DNA from: Jonesia quinghaiensis DSM 15701
GTDB taxonomy: Bacteria; Actinomycetota; Actinomycetes; Actinomycetales; Cellulomonadaceae
Assembly: GCF_000423205.1 (NCBI RefSeq)
Contig: NZ_AUHN01000005.1
Coordinates: forward strand, 186,001-250,000
DNA length: 64,000 nucleotides
Direction of reading: 5' to 3'
Part shown: piece after piece, positions 25,505-33,373 of the stretch
Numbering within the stretch: the first letter of the stretch is position 1
Layout: each line of letters begins with the position of its first letter
Position numbers and translations under genes: made by a program
The notes under the pieces: generated by a model
Told to the model about the DNA's origin: nothing
Database searches by the model: none
The model's input: only the letters and a program-made list of their open reading frames with translations

Positions 25505-27028
25505 ATGAATGCCAAGCTCAGGCTTGCAGCCGTTGCCATCGCGACATCACTCGTGCTGGCCGCATGCGGTTCATCTGGTGGATCAGACGAGTCAACTACT
25601 GATGCCACCGCCACAACGGGAGCCGAATCAACTGGTCCGGTTGTCATTGGTTCCACCAACGAACCAACCTCCCTCCAACGCAACGTCGGTGGGTCCTCTG
25701 GTATCTCAGAAACCACCACACGCAACGTGTATGAAGGGCTCACCTCCATTGACGACAGTGGAGCAGTCATCAACACCTTGGCGAAAGATGTTGAGGTTTC
25801 CGAAGACGGTTTGACATACACCTTTACGTTGCAAGACGGTGTTACCTTCCACGACGGAACACCTCTCACCTCGAAAGACGCAGCATGGTCAGTGTCAGAG
25901 ATCATCTCTGAAGAGTCCCAGGCTGCCCGCGCAAACGACCTGCGTGTCATCACCGACATCGCCACACCTGATGACGCAACACTTGTCCTCACCCTTGAGC
26001 GTCCCACCCAGTCGCTGTTGTTCTTCCTCGCCTCAGTGACAATCGTCAAAGACGGCGACAAGGAAAATACCTCAGACAACGGAACCGGCCCCTTCCAGTT
26101 GGAAGAATGGGTGCAAGGCTCACACATGACTCTGGTGCGTAACGAGAATTACTGGGGAGACGCAGCAAAAGCTGAAGAAGTTTCCTTCCAGTTCTACGAA
26201 GACGAAACAGCGATGAACAATGCGCTGCTCACTGGCCAGCTTGACCTCGTGATTCAACAGTCGAACCCTGACCAACTAGCCCAGTTTGAGGGCAACCCAG
26301 AGTTCGTCATCACTGAAGGTAACTCCATTAAGAAGTTCGTGTGGACCTTCAACAACAAAGAGGAACCTTTCACTGACGTTCGGGTACGTCAAGCTCTCTA
26401 CAAAGCCATCAACCGTGAAGCGATCCTCTCCGCAGTATGGGGCGAATACGGTCAAGTCATTGGCTCCATGCCACCGGTTTCTGAACCGTGGTACGACGAA
26501 TCCTTCGCTGAGATCCACGCCTACGACCCTGACGCCGCAACTGCTTTACTCGACGAAGCGGGCATCGACGGTTTGGAATTCTCCATCCAGTACGTTGCTG
26601 GAGACACCAACGAAATCATCGTGCAGCAAATCAAGTCTGACCTCGCAGCAGTGGGTGTCACCTTGAACTTGCAGCCCATCGATGACGCCACCTGGTACGA
26701 GGCCGTGTACACCAACAAGGACTACGAATCCACGTTGATGGACCACAACAACCCACGCGACGTGCTGTGGTACGCCAACCCTGAGTTCTACTGGCAGTAC
26801 GACAACAAGGATGTCCAAGACCTCAAGGTTGCCTCTGACGAAGCTGCAACGGAAGAAGAGCAGATCGAGGCAATCCACTCTCTATCTGAGATCATCGCTG
26901 AAGAAGCTCCCTCCGCGTGGCTGTTCATGGCACCGCAAATCCGTATCGCCAGCGCAGACATCACCGGTTTCCCAGCTGACAAGAACGCAGAACCGTTCTA
27001 TGTCGCTCAGATCACTCGGACAAACTGA
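25505..27028 (+). CDS. Extracellular solute-binding lipoprotein, family 5 (Dpp/Opp type)
   Basis: A 507-residue substrate-binding protein of a peptide-class ABC importer. A signal peptide with lipobox L-A-A-C places lipidated Cys21 at the membrane surface, followed by a Ser/Gly/Thr-rich linker. The family 5 fold shows Y-E-G-L, then D-G-V-T-F-H-D-G-T-P-L-T-S-K-D-A and V-R-Q-A-L-Y-K-A-I-N-R-E. ATG 25505 is chosen because the lipoprotein signal begins there; the upstream in-frame codons lie in the leader. It is the first gene of a five-gene operon and is followed by a hairpin that would let it be made in excess. Because of the poly-Cys leader I infer a sulfur-containing peptide such as glutathione or a cystine peptide as ligand. 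Confidence 0.92.
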   Translation: MNAKLRLAAVAIATSLVLAACGSSGGSDESTTDATATTGAESTGPVVIGSTNEPTSLQRNVGGSSGISETTTRNVYEGLTSIDDSGAVINTLAKDVEVSEDGLTYTFTLQDGVTFHDGTPLTSKDAAWSVSEIISEESQAARANDLRVITDIATPDDATLVLTLERPTQSLLFFLASVTIVKDGDKENTSDNGTGPFQLEEWVQGSHMTLVRNENYWGDAAKAEEVSFQFYEDETAMNNALLTGQLDLVIQQSNPDQLAQFEGNPEFVITEGNSIKKFVWTFNNKEEPFTDVRVRQALYKAINREAILSAVWGEYGQVIGSMPPVSEPWYDESFAEIHAYDPDAATALLDEAGIDGLEFSIQYVAGDTNEIIVQQIKSDLAAVGVTLNLQPIDDATWYEAVYTNKDYESTLMDHNNPRDVLWYANPEFYWQYDNKDVQDLKVASDEAATEEEQIEAIHSLSEIIAEEAPSAWLFMAPQIRIASADITGFPADKNAEPFYVAQITRTN

Positions 27029-27059
27029 CGCAGCACGCTAACCGACAGTAGGGTGAACA

Positions 27060-27088
27060 GGGTGGGGGTACATCACGTACCCCCACCC
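27060..27088 (+). terminator. Intra-operon hairpin after the binding-protein gene
   Basis: A perfect 12-bp stem (27060–27071 with 27077–27088) with loop ATCAC lies between the binding-protein and first permease genes. Such hairpins commonly lower downstream expression or protect the upstream message. Confidence 0.7.
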
Positions 27089-27108
27089 GCACGTGTGTTT
27101 GGATAACA

Positions 27109-28074
27109 ATGGTTCGATTCATCGCGTTACGCCTCGCGGCTTTGATCGCCTCGCTGGTCCTGGCATCTGCCGTCATTTTCTATGTTCTGCGTAAACTCCC
27201 CGGAGAGTCAGCAGGCGCAACACTAGGGGTCGGTACAACAGTCGACCAACTAGACCTGTTGCGTGCTGAACTAGGCACAGACCTACCGGTATGGCAGCAA
27301 TACACCTCGTGGATTGCCAGCCTCTTTGATGGCTCAACGACGTCCTTCATTTCCAGGGAACCAGTCAGCGAACTCATCACCTCAAAACTCCCCATCACCC
27401 TGCCACTCTCAATTGCGGCCTTCGTCGTCGCAGTGCTTATCTCCATTCCCCTAGGAGTCATTGCCGGGGTGTACCGAGAGTCCGTGGTGGGCGTTGTCGT
27501 CTCAGCGCTCAGCCAACTAGGCCTAGCGATCCCCGTGTTCTGGGTAGGACTACTCCTCGTGTGGTGGTTTGCGCTACGTGAACGCTGGCTCCCTTCAGGA
27601 GGTTTCCCCCGCACCGGGTGGGAAGACCCCGGTGCAGCAATAACGTCACTGGTGCTTCCCGTCGTCACCATCGCTATTGCCATGTCCTCTGTGATGGTGC
27701 GGTACATCCGTTCCGCAACTATTGATGTTGTGCAATCCGACTACATACGCACCGCGCGCTCACTGGGCTACTCGATGTGGGGCGCACTTGCCCGCCACGG
27801 CCTGCGCAACGGTGCAGTGCCCGTTGTCGCGATCCTTGGCATCGAACTAGCAACGTCACTACTTGGTGCAGTGGTTGTCGAAAACGTTTTCGCCCTCCCC
27901 GGGCTGGGCACCCTGCTACTTACTGCGGTGACTGGACGAGATTTCCCCGTCGTACAAAACCTGGTGCTCCTGCTGACCGTGGTGGTTCTTGTCATGAACT
28001 TCCTTGTTGAACTCCTTCAACGAGCAATCGACCCACGGTTGCAAGCAACCTCAGCGGCAGGAGCATCCGCATGA
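27109..28074 (+). CDS. ABC transporter permease (DppB-like)
   Basis: A 321-residue permease with an N-terminal membrane helix, a short periplasmic segment and five further helices, the DppB/OppB pattern. The EAA-type loop contacting the ATPase is visible in the region R-T-A-R-S-L-G-Y-S-M-W-G-A-L-A-R-H-G-L-R-N. The C-terminus has the family end R-A-I-D-P-R. It overlaps the next permease by four bases (ATGA) and forms the membrane channel with it. Confidence 0.92.
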   Translation: MVRFIALRLAALIASLVLASAVIFYVLRKLPGESAGATLGVGTTVDQLDLLRAELGTDLPVWQQYTSWIASLFDGSTTSFISREPVSELITSKLPITLPLSIAAFVVAVLISIPLGVIAGVYRESVVGVVVSALSQLGLAIPVFWVGLLLVWWFALRERWLPSGGFPRTGWEDPGAAITSLVLPVVTIAIAMSSVMVRYIRSATIDVVQSDYIRTARSLGYSMWGALARHGLRNGAVPVVAILGIELATSLLGAVVVENVFALPGLGTLLLTAVTGRDFPVVQNLVLLLTVVVLVMNFLVELLQRAIDPRLQATSAAGASA

Positions 28075-28961
28075 GCGACTTAACGAACGCCACCCACATG
28101 GCGCCTACATCAGACGATGCACCTGCCACAGCAAAAAAGCAGCCACGGCGGACCCCACCCTCACTTGTGGTTGGAACAGTCATGGTTGGTGTGACAGCAC
28201 TCATGGGGTTAGTCGCGTTCTTCTGGACGCCGTATTCCATGAACTCCACCGGTGATGGCCAACGCCTCGAAGGGCCCTCCGCACAGTTTTGGATCGGCAC
28301 GGACCGCCTCGGGCGCGACTTGTTCTCCCAGCTCATGGGCGGTGCACAATCCGCACTCATCGTCGCCACAGCAACAATTGTGGTTGCAGCGGTGCTCGGT
28401 GTGACCATCGGTGTGCTCGCCGCAGCAACAACACGGTGGGTAGACATCGTCCTCTTGAACGTCATTGACTTACTCATCGCGTTCCCCACCCTGCTTCTCG
28501 CCATGCTCATTGTCACGGTGCGCGGAGCGTCACTTGCCGCAGCCGTAGCTGCCATCGCAATCGCCGGCTCTGCAGTGATCGCCCGCGTCACGAGAGTAAA
28601 CGTGTCACGAGTGTTGCGTGAGGACTACATCACCGCCGCCATCTCATCAGGAACCCGCTGGTGGGGCATCATCACCCGGCACGTACTACCCAACATTTTC
28701 CCCCTGCTCCTCGTGCAACTCATGATCCTCGCCGGAGCTGCGATCCTCGCCGAAGCCTCCCTGTCCTACCTCGGATTGGGATCACCACCACCAGCACCCT
28801 CATGGGGGCGCATGCTCAAAGAAGCACAATCAACGGTGCTCGTCCAACCCCTCGCAGGAATCGTCCCCGGTGTGGCCATCGCCTGGACAGTTCTAGGGCT
28901 CAACCTCCTCGGCGACGGCATCAGAGAACGGCTCGACCCAACATTGAGAGGCGACCGATGA
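28071..28961 (+). CDS. ABC transporter permease (DppC-like)
   Basis: A 296-residue permease of the DppC/OppC type. After a cytoplasmic N-terminus and the first helix it has the family segment G-T-D-R-L-G-R-D-L-F-S-Q-L, then five membrane helices and the coupling loop with S-S-G-T-R-W-W-G-I-I-T-R-H-V-L-P-N. The end reads G-D-G-I-R-E-R-L-D-P. Start and stop both overlap neighbours by four bases, so all operon members are translationally coupled. Confidence 0.92.
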   Translation: MSDLTNATHMAPTSDDAPATAKKQPRRTPPSLVVGTVMVGVTALMGLVAFFWTPYSMNSTGDGQRLEGPSAQFWIGTDRLGRDLFSQLMGGAQSALIVATATIVVAAVLGVTIGVLAAATTRWVDIVLLNVIDLLIAFPTLLLAMLIVTVRGASLAAAVAAIAIAGSAVIARVTRVNVSRVLREDYITAAISSGTRWWGIITRHVLPNIFPLLLVQLMILAGAAILAEASLSYLGLGSPPPAPSWGRMLKEAQSTVLVQPLAGIVPGVAIAWTVLGLNLLGDGIRERLDPTLRGDR

Positions 28962-29752
28962 CCCTCGACGTGCACAACCTCACCATCACCACCTCCACCG
29001 GACTCACCCTCCTCAATGACGTGTCCTGGTCCGTCACCTCAGGCGGGCGCCTAGGCATCATCGGCGAATCAGGATCCGGTAAATCCCTCACCGCAGCAGC
29101 AATCATGGGGCTACTACCCACCGGAATGCGCGCCACCGGGCGCATCACCCTCGATGGTCGAGAACTGACCACCCTGCCAGAACGCGAACTACGTAAAGTA
29201 CGCGGCGCACGCATCGCCATGGTGTTCCAAGAACCACTGACCGCACTCGACCCACTGATGACCGTAGGCAAACAAATCGCCGGGCCGCTCAAACTACACC
29301 GCAAACTCACCGGCCAAGCAGCCCGCACACGAATCCTCGAGCTCCTGCAACTTGTGGCCCTACCCGACATCGAACGCATCGCCGATTCCTACCCGTGGCA
29401 ACTCTCCGGCGGGCAACGCCAACGCGTCGCCCTCGCCATGGCACTAGCCTGCGAACCAGACGTCCTCATCGCCGACGAACCAACCACCGCACTGGATGTC
29501 ACCGTCCAAGCGGAAATCCTCGCCCTACTCGATGACCTCATCAACCGCACCGGCACCACACTCGTGTTCGTCTCCCACGACCTCCCCGTCGTCACCCGAG
29601 TCACCAACGACATCATCGTCATGCGCGACGGACACGTCACCGAACACACCACCGCACAACGCCTCGTCAACGGGCCACGCGAACCCTACACACAACAACT
29701 CTTCGACGCCGCCACCCGCATCACCGCACTCCCGCGAAAGGCGCAACCATGA
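28958..29752 (+). CDS. ABC transporter ATP-binding protein (DppD-like)
   Basis: A 264-residue ATPase with Walker A G-E-S-G-S-G-K-S (about 36–43), Q-loop with F-Q-E-P-L-T-A-L-D-P, signature L-S-G-G-Q-R-Q-R and Walker B D-E-P-T-T-A-L-D-V-T-V-Q. The F-Q-E-P and D-V-T-V-Q-A motifs mark the oligopeptide subfamily. The start at 28958 overlaps the permease stop (ATGA). It is shorter than typical DppD (about 320) and lacks most of the C-terminal Cys-containing extension seen in Fe-S-bearing members. Confidence 0.9.
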   Translation: MTLDVHNLTITTSTGLTLLNDVSWSVTSGGRLGIIGESGSGKSLTAAAIMGLLPTGMRATGRITLDGRELTTLPERELRKVRGARIAMVFQEPLTALDPLMTVGKQIAGPLKLHRKLTGQAARTRILELLQLVALPDIERIADSYPWQLSGGQRQRVALAMALACEPDVLIADEPTTALDVTVQAEILALLDDLINRTGTTLVFVSHDLPVVTRVTNDIIVMRDGHVTEHTTAQRLVNGPREPYTQQLFDAATRITALPRKAQP

Positions 29753-30579
29753 GCACCCCCAACGCTGCCAGCGACACCCCGCCACCAGTAAACGGTCATC
29801 GCGCACCACTGCTCGAACTCAACAACGTCACCAGGACTTTCACCAACAGCAACCGCACCACCACCGCACTCGACAACGTCTCCCTCACCATCCACACAGG
29901 ACAATCACTGGGCATCGTCGGGGAGTCCGGTGCAGGCAAATCCACCATCCTCAAACTCCTCATGGGACTCGACTCACCCACCACAGGTGACGTCCGATTC
30001 CACGGCACCACACTGAACCGGCGAAACCGTCAACAGATGGTCCAATTCCGCCGAGCCGTCCAAATAGTTTTCCAAGACCCACGGTCCTCACTCGACCCAC
30101 GCATGACAGTCGACCGCATCGTCACTGAACCTCTCACCTCACTCAAAGTCCCCGGCAACCACCGCGACCGAGTCCGAGAAGTCCTCACCTCAGTGGGACT
30201 AGAAGAATCAGCACTCACCAAATACCCTGCCCAGTTCTCCGGCGGCCAACGCCAACGCATCGCCATCGCCCGGGCACTAGCACCAGCCCCCTCAGTCCTC
30301 GTCGCAGACGAACCCGTCAGCGCACTAGACGTGTCCGTGCGCTCGCAAATCGTTGACCTCCTCGCGGACCTCACCTCCCGGCTGGGAGTGACCCTGGTGA
30401 TGGTGTCCCACGACATCGCCATCGTTGGGCAGCTGTGCGCCCGCACCGCAGTGCTGCGGGCTGGGCGAATCGAAGAAGAAGGTGACACCCTGCAGGTGCT
30501 CACTGAACCCACCGCCCAGTACACCCGCGACCTCATAAACGCTGTTCCGCAGATGCGTTCTGGCGGCGAAGAACACTAG
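29749..30579 (+). CDS. ABC transporter ATP-binding protein (DppF-like)
   Basis: A 276-residue second ATPase of the same importer: Walker A G-E-S-G-A-G-K-S-T, Q-loop F-Q-D-P-R-S-S-L-D-P-R-M, signature F-S-G-G-Q-R-Q-R and Walker B D-E-P-V-S-A-L-D-V-S-V. The F-Q-D-P-x-S-S-L-D-P motif is typical of DppF/OppF. Its start overlaps the preceding stop by four bases. It completes a five-gene importer in the order binding protein, two permeases, two ATPases, and is followed by a terminator. Confidence 0.92.
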   Translation: MSTPNAASDTPPPVNGHRAPLLELNNVTRTFTNSNRTTTALDNVSLTIHTGQSLGIVGESGAGKSTILKLLMGLDSPTTGDVRFHGTTLNRRNRQQMVQFRRAVQIVFQDPRSSLDPRMTVDRIVTEPLTSLKVPGNHRDRVREVLTSVGLEESALTKYPAQFSGGQRQRIAIARALAPAPSVLVADEPVSALDVSVRSQIVDLLADLTSRLGVTLVMVSHDIAIVGQLCARTAVLRAGRIEEEGDTLQVLTEPTAQYTRDLINAVPQMRSGGEEH

Positions 30580-30677
30580 CCACAGGGACCAGTATGTGTA
30601 CTGAGCCCACCGCGCGAACGTGCGCAGTCGGTGTCACGCGGTGTGTGTGACGCAAATGGCGTGACGCAAGGCGCTTC

Positions 30678-30707
30678 ACGCATCGTGACGTGACGCATCG
30701 TGACGTG
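30678..30707. repeat. Short tandem repeat in the gap after the transporter operon
   Basis: Two adjacent identical 15-base copies beginning ACGCATCGTGACG, embedded in a stretch (about 30630–30715) with further GTGACGCA and TTCACGCAT pieces. No gene is present in 30580–30719. Confidence 0.6.
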
Positions 30708-30719
30708 GCACAAGCGCAA

Positions 30720-30748
30720 GAGGGCGGCCCCAGGTGGGACCGCCCTCT
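30720..30748. terminator. Bidirectional terminator between the Dpp-type operon and the GH43 gene
   Basis: GAGGGCGG and CCGCCCTC arms with inner CCCA/TGGG pairing (one mismatch) lie between two convergent genes. It is followed on the plus strand by CACGTTATTG, a weak T-run. Confidence 0.7.
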
Positions 30749-30775
30749 CACGTTATTGCATATGGTCTGTGAATC

Positions 30776-32896
30776 TTAGCGTTGGGTGAACGACCAAGAG
30801 TCAAATTCCATGAGTTTGCCTGATCCGCCGCGGAAGACGAAGTAGACGTTTTGCACTCCGGTTGCACCAGTAACTGTGGCGTTAATGTCACGCCACTGGT
30901 TGGTTGTGGTGTTCGCGTTGAGTGTGGCAACAAGCTTGGATGATGATGAGTTGCGGTCTGGTGAACCCAGTCGCACCTCGATGGTTCCGGTGCTTGTTAG
31001 TGGCTTGACCTTTGCAGTGACCGATGCGGCCCCTGATGAACCGAAGTCGACACCACCCACACCGATCCAGTCGTTGTTGTCAATGTTGTTCACAGCCAGG
31101 TTCACAGATGAGCCGGGGAACTGGCGTGACCCTTCAGTGATGCTGACTGTGGTGACACCACTCTGCCATCCGATGGTTTCCGCTTCGTTGGCACGGTATG
31201 GGTTTAAACGCGCGACTTGACCTACGCCTTTGTAGTCGGCGTTGACAACACGCATCGTACCGTCACCGTTGAAGGTAACCTCATTGAGGTGGGTGCTGCG
31301 GTAGCCCTTGGTGTTCCCACCAACATTATTGTTCAGAGCTTTATCTAACGTGCCAGCGTGGTAGGAGATGTACCACTTACCGCCGAACTCGAAGAATGAC
31401 TGGTGGTTGTTCCCGCCAACTTGGAAGAACTGGTACATGTTTGGCAGCACAGTGCCTTTGTATTGCGCTGGTGTCCACGGACCCATGGGGCTGTCCGCCA
31501 TCATGTAAGCGATGACTCCGTGTGCCGGGTAGCCTGGAAGGCGTCCCGGGCCGCCATACCCAAAGTTTGATGAGTATGAGTAGTAGTACTTTCCGTTGCG
31601 TTTGAAAATACCTGAGGATTCAAACACTGCTGGAGCGTCAATAACCGATGCTGACCCGGAAGTGCTGATCATATTTGCACCCAGTTTGATGACACGCGTT
31701 GATTTTGGGTTGTTTTCGTTCTGGGAAGAACCAGAACCGTCTTCGCCGCCACCACCGAAGTAAAGGTACCCTTGCCCGTCATCGTCGACGAGGACCGCAG
31801 GGTCAAAGAGCCAGTTTTTGCCGTCTGATGCACCTGGGGTTTGGGCATTGATGAGTGGCTTACCGATGGGGTCTGTCCAGGGGCCAACGGGCGAGTCTGC
31901 CGTGAGCACCCCAACGCTACTTCCGTTGTTGGAGAAGTAGAGGAAGAACTTGTCTTTCCCGTTGATTGTTTTCTTGGCAACCGCGGGCGCCCACGAATTG
32001 TTTGCCCACTTTGCTGCACCATTGCGACCGGCAACTGCGATGTTCCCGTGATCGGTCCAGTTCACGAGGTCGGTTGAGGAAATGACGGACAACGTGTTGA
32101 TCGCACCGTAGGTGTTTTTGCTTGAACCGTTGCCGCGAGCTGCCCATTCCTGGGTGTCATTCGTCATGTACATGTAGACCCGACCGTTGTGCACAAGGTG
32201 GAATGGGTCTGCACCGAACTTATGGCTTACCAGCGGGTTTCCGTTGCCGATTTTCTTCGCCTGAACACCTGTTTCAACTGTTTCGTTGGTGGTCATGATG
32301 GGGTTGGAGGGGTTTGTGGGAGTTGACCCACCAACATCCTTCAGGGATACGTCATCGACCCGGAAGTTCATGAGGTTGTTGTCGTGATCGTTGCCGGGAT
32401 TGGCAACGAATGGGGTTTCAATGAAGATACGTGCTTCAGTGACGTTTTGGTTCGCGGGAATGGTGAACGTCCCTGATATGGTGCCCCACTGGTCTTTGGT
32501 CATGGTGCCAGCAGCCAGATTGGTGTAGGTGCCCCCGCCGTAGAAGTTCGTGATGATGAACTGCTTTGTTGCTGGCCCTGACTTGTACTTCACTTTGGCG
32601 GAGACCGTGTAGGTCTTGCCGGCTTGCACTTTTCCGCTGATGTTTTGCCACGGACCGGACTGTGTTGATTCCCGATGGGTGATGAACCCAGAGGTGTTCC
32701 CGCTTGTGCGGTCAGTGTCGAGGTAGAGGTTGCCGCCGTTGCGGATCTCCCACCCATTGGTGTTGTTCTCGAACCCTCCGTTGATGATGATTTCTTCACC
32801 TGCAGCGCTTGCCGTCGTTGCAGGGATAGCAGCAAAGCTGCCAATCATGAGCGCCATTAAGGCGCCGATAGCAGTTTTTCTCTGCCAGCGTCTCAT
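30776..32896 (-). CDS. Secreted GH43 glycoside hydrolase with CBM4/9 and CBM6 modules
   Basis: A 706-residue secreted enzyme. Signal peptide about 1–32 (A-S-A-A). Residues about 34–188 form a CBM4/9-type module (I-I-I-N-G-G-F-E-N-N and a D-D-V-S-L end). A five-bladed GH43 domain follows (about 218–570): catalytic base Asp230 in F-G-A-D-P-F-H, the pKa-modulating Asp in N-W-L-F-D-P-A-V, and the likely acid Glu in V-F-E-S-S-G-I-F-K-R-N-G-K-Y-Y. The last 125 residues look like CBM6 (ending F-D-S-W-S-F). GH43 enzymes act on arabinan or xylan side chains; arabinanase, arabinofuranosidase and xylosidase cannot be told apart here. Start 32896 has GGAGGAG before it, so the longer in-frame extension is not used. 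LacI-type operators lie upstream. Confidence 0.88.
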   Translation of the reverse strand: MRRWQRKTAIGALMALMIGSFAAIPATTASAAGEEIIINGGFENNTNGWEIRNGGNLYLDTDRTSGNTSGFITHRESTQSGPWQNISGKVQAGKTYTVSAKVKYKSGPATKQFIITNFYGGGTYTNLAAGTMTKDQWGTISGTFTIPANQNVTEARIFIETPFVANPGNDHDNNLMNFRVDDVSLKDVGGSTPTNPSNPIMTTNETVETGVQAKKIGNGNPLVSHKFGADPFHLVHNGRVYMYMTNDTQEWAARGNGSSKNTYGAINTLSVISSTDLVNWTDHGNIAVAGRNGAAKWANNSWAPAVAKKTINGKDKFFLYFSNNGSSVGVLTADSPVGPWTDPIGKPLINAQTPGASDGKNWLFDPAVLVDDDGQGYLYFGGGGEDGSGSSQNENNPKSTRVIKLGANMISTSGSASVIDAPAVFESSGIFKRNGKYYYSYSSNFGYGGPGRLPGYPAHGVIAYMMADSPMGPWTPAQYKGTVLPNMYQFFQVGGNNHQSFFEFGGKWYISYHAGTLDKALNNNVGGNTKGYRSTHLNEVTFNGDGTMRVVNADYKGVGQVARLNPYRANEAETIGWQSGVTTVSITEGSRQFPGSSVNLAVNNIDNNDWIGVGGVDFGSSGAASVTAKVKPLTSTGTIEVRLGSPDRNSSSSKLVATLNANTTTNQWRDINATVTGATGVQNVYFVFRGGSGKLMEFDSWSFTQR

Positions 32897-33011
32897 GCTT
32901 CTCCTCCTCGTTGGATGATGGGGGTGGGCACCCGTCGCTGGGTGTCTCCTGTTATATGTCACGGGGATTGCAATTCCCACACCCTCGTCAGGGGAGGGTG
33001 GCCGCCCCCAT

Positions 33012-33038
33012 GTGAACGTTCACCGAGGAGAAGCGCTT
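33012..33038. promoter_or_regulatory. Candidate LacI-type operators between GH43 and amylase genes
   Basis: GTGAACGTTCAC (33012–33023) is a perfect 12-bp palindrome, and AAGCGCTT (33031–33038, within GTAAGCGCTTCTC on the minus strand) matches the core of many actinobacterial LacI-family sites. They lie 116–142 bases upstream of the GH43 start and 336–362 upstream of the amylase start, so control of GH43 is more likely. No regulator gene is in this cluster. Confidence 0.5.
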
Positions 33039-33255
33039 ACGCGTTGATACGACGCGGCCTACCCGCATCGTGGGGAGTGGTACCCATTTCTGGCTGGTCT
33101 CGTTTTCATCCCTAACGCCGTGGTGCAACAGCTTCTTGTCGCGCGGCGGGTAAAACTGCAGTTCATGGCGTTTTGTTCGGCGATATCCCCAACATGAATG
33201 CGCAGTCCTGCAAGAGGAATAAACGGCACGTGACAACATGGGATGAATCGTCATT

Positions 33256-33292
33256 CTGTAAAATTTTGCAGCCCTTGCATTCCTTTTTACAG
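33256..33292. promoter_or_regulatory. Inverted repeat with TTGCA repeats upstream of amylase 1
   Basis: CTGTAAAA (33256–33263) and TTTTACAG (33285–33292) are perfect inverted repeats that enclose two TTGCA units. TTGCA-type repeats occur in MalR/LacI-regulated maltose and starch promoters of actinobacteria, so this is a candidate operator. The remaining bases of 32897–33373 show no gene. Confidence 0.35.
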
Positions 33293-33373
33293 CACTCCTA
33301 GAGTGGCCTCACACCCCGTCTCTGCCCGCCAGGGCCGTCTTACGAGGTGCACAAACACTCAATGAGGAGTTCC

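Noticed and set aside
25300-25602. A 100-codon frame overlapping the start of the binding-protein gene
   Set aside because: It is Arg/His-rich, has no homology that I recognise, and runs out of frame through the lipoprotein signal sequence.
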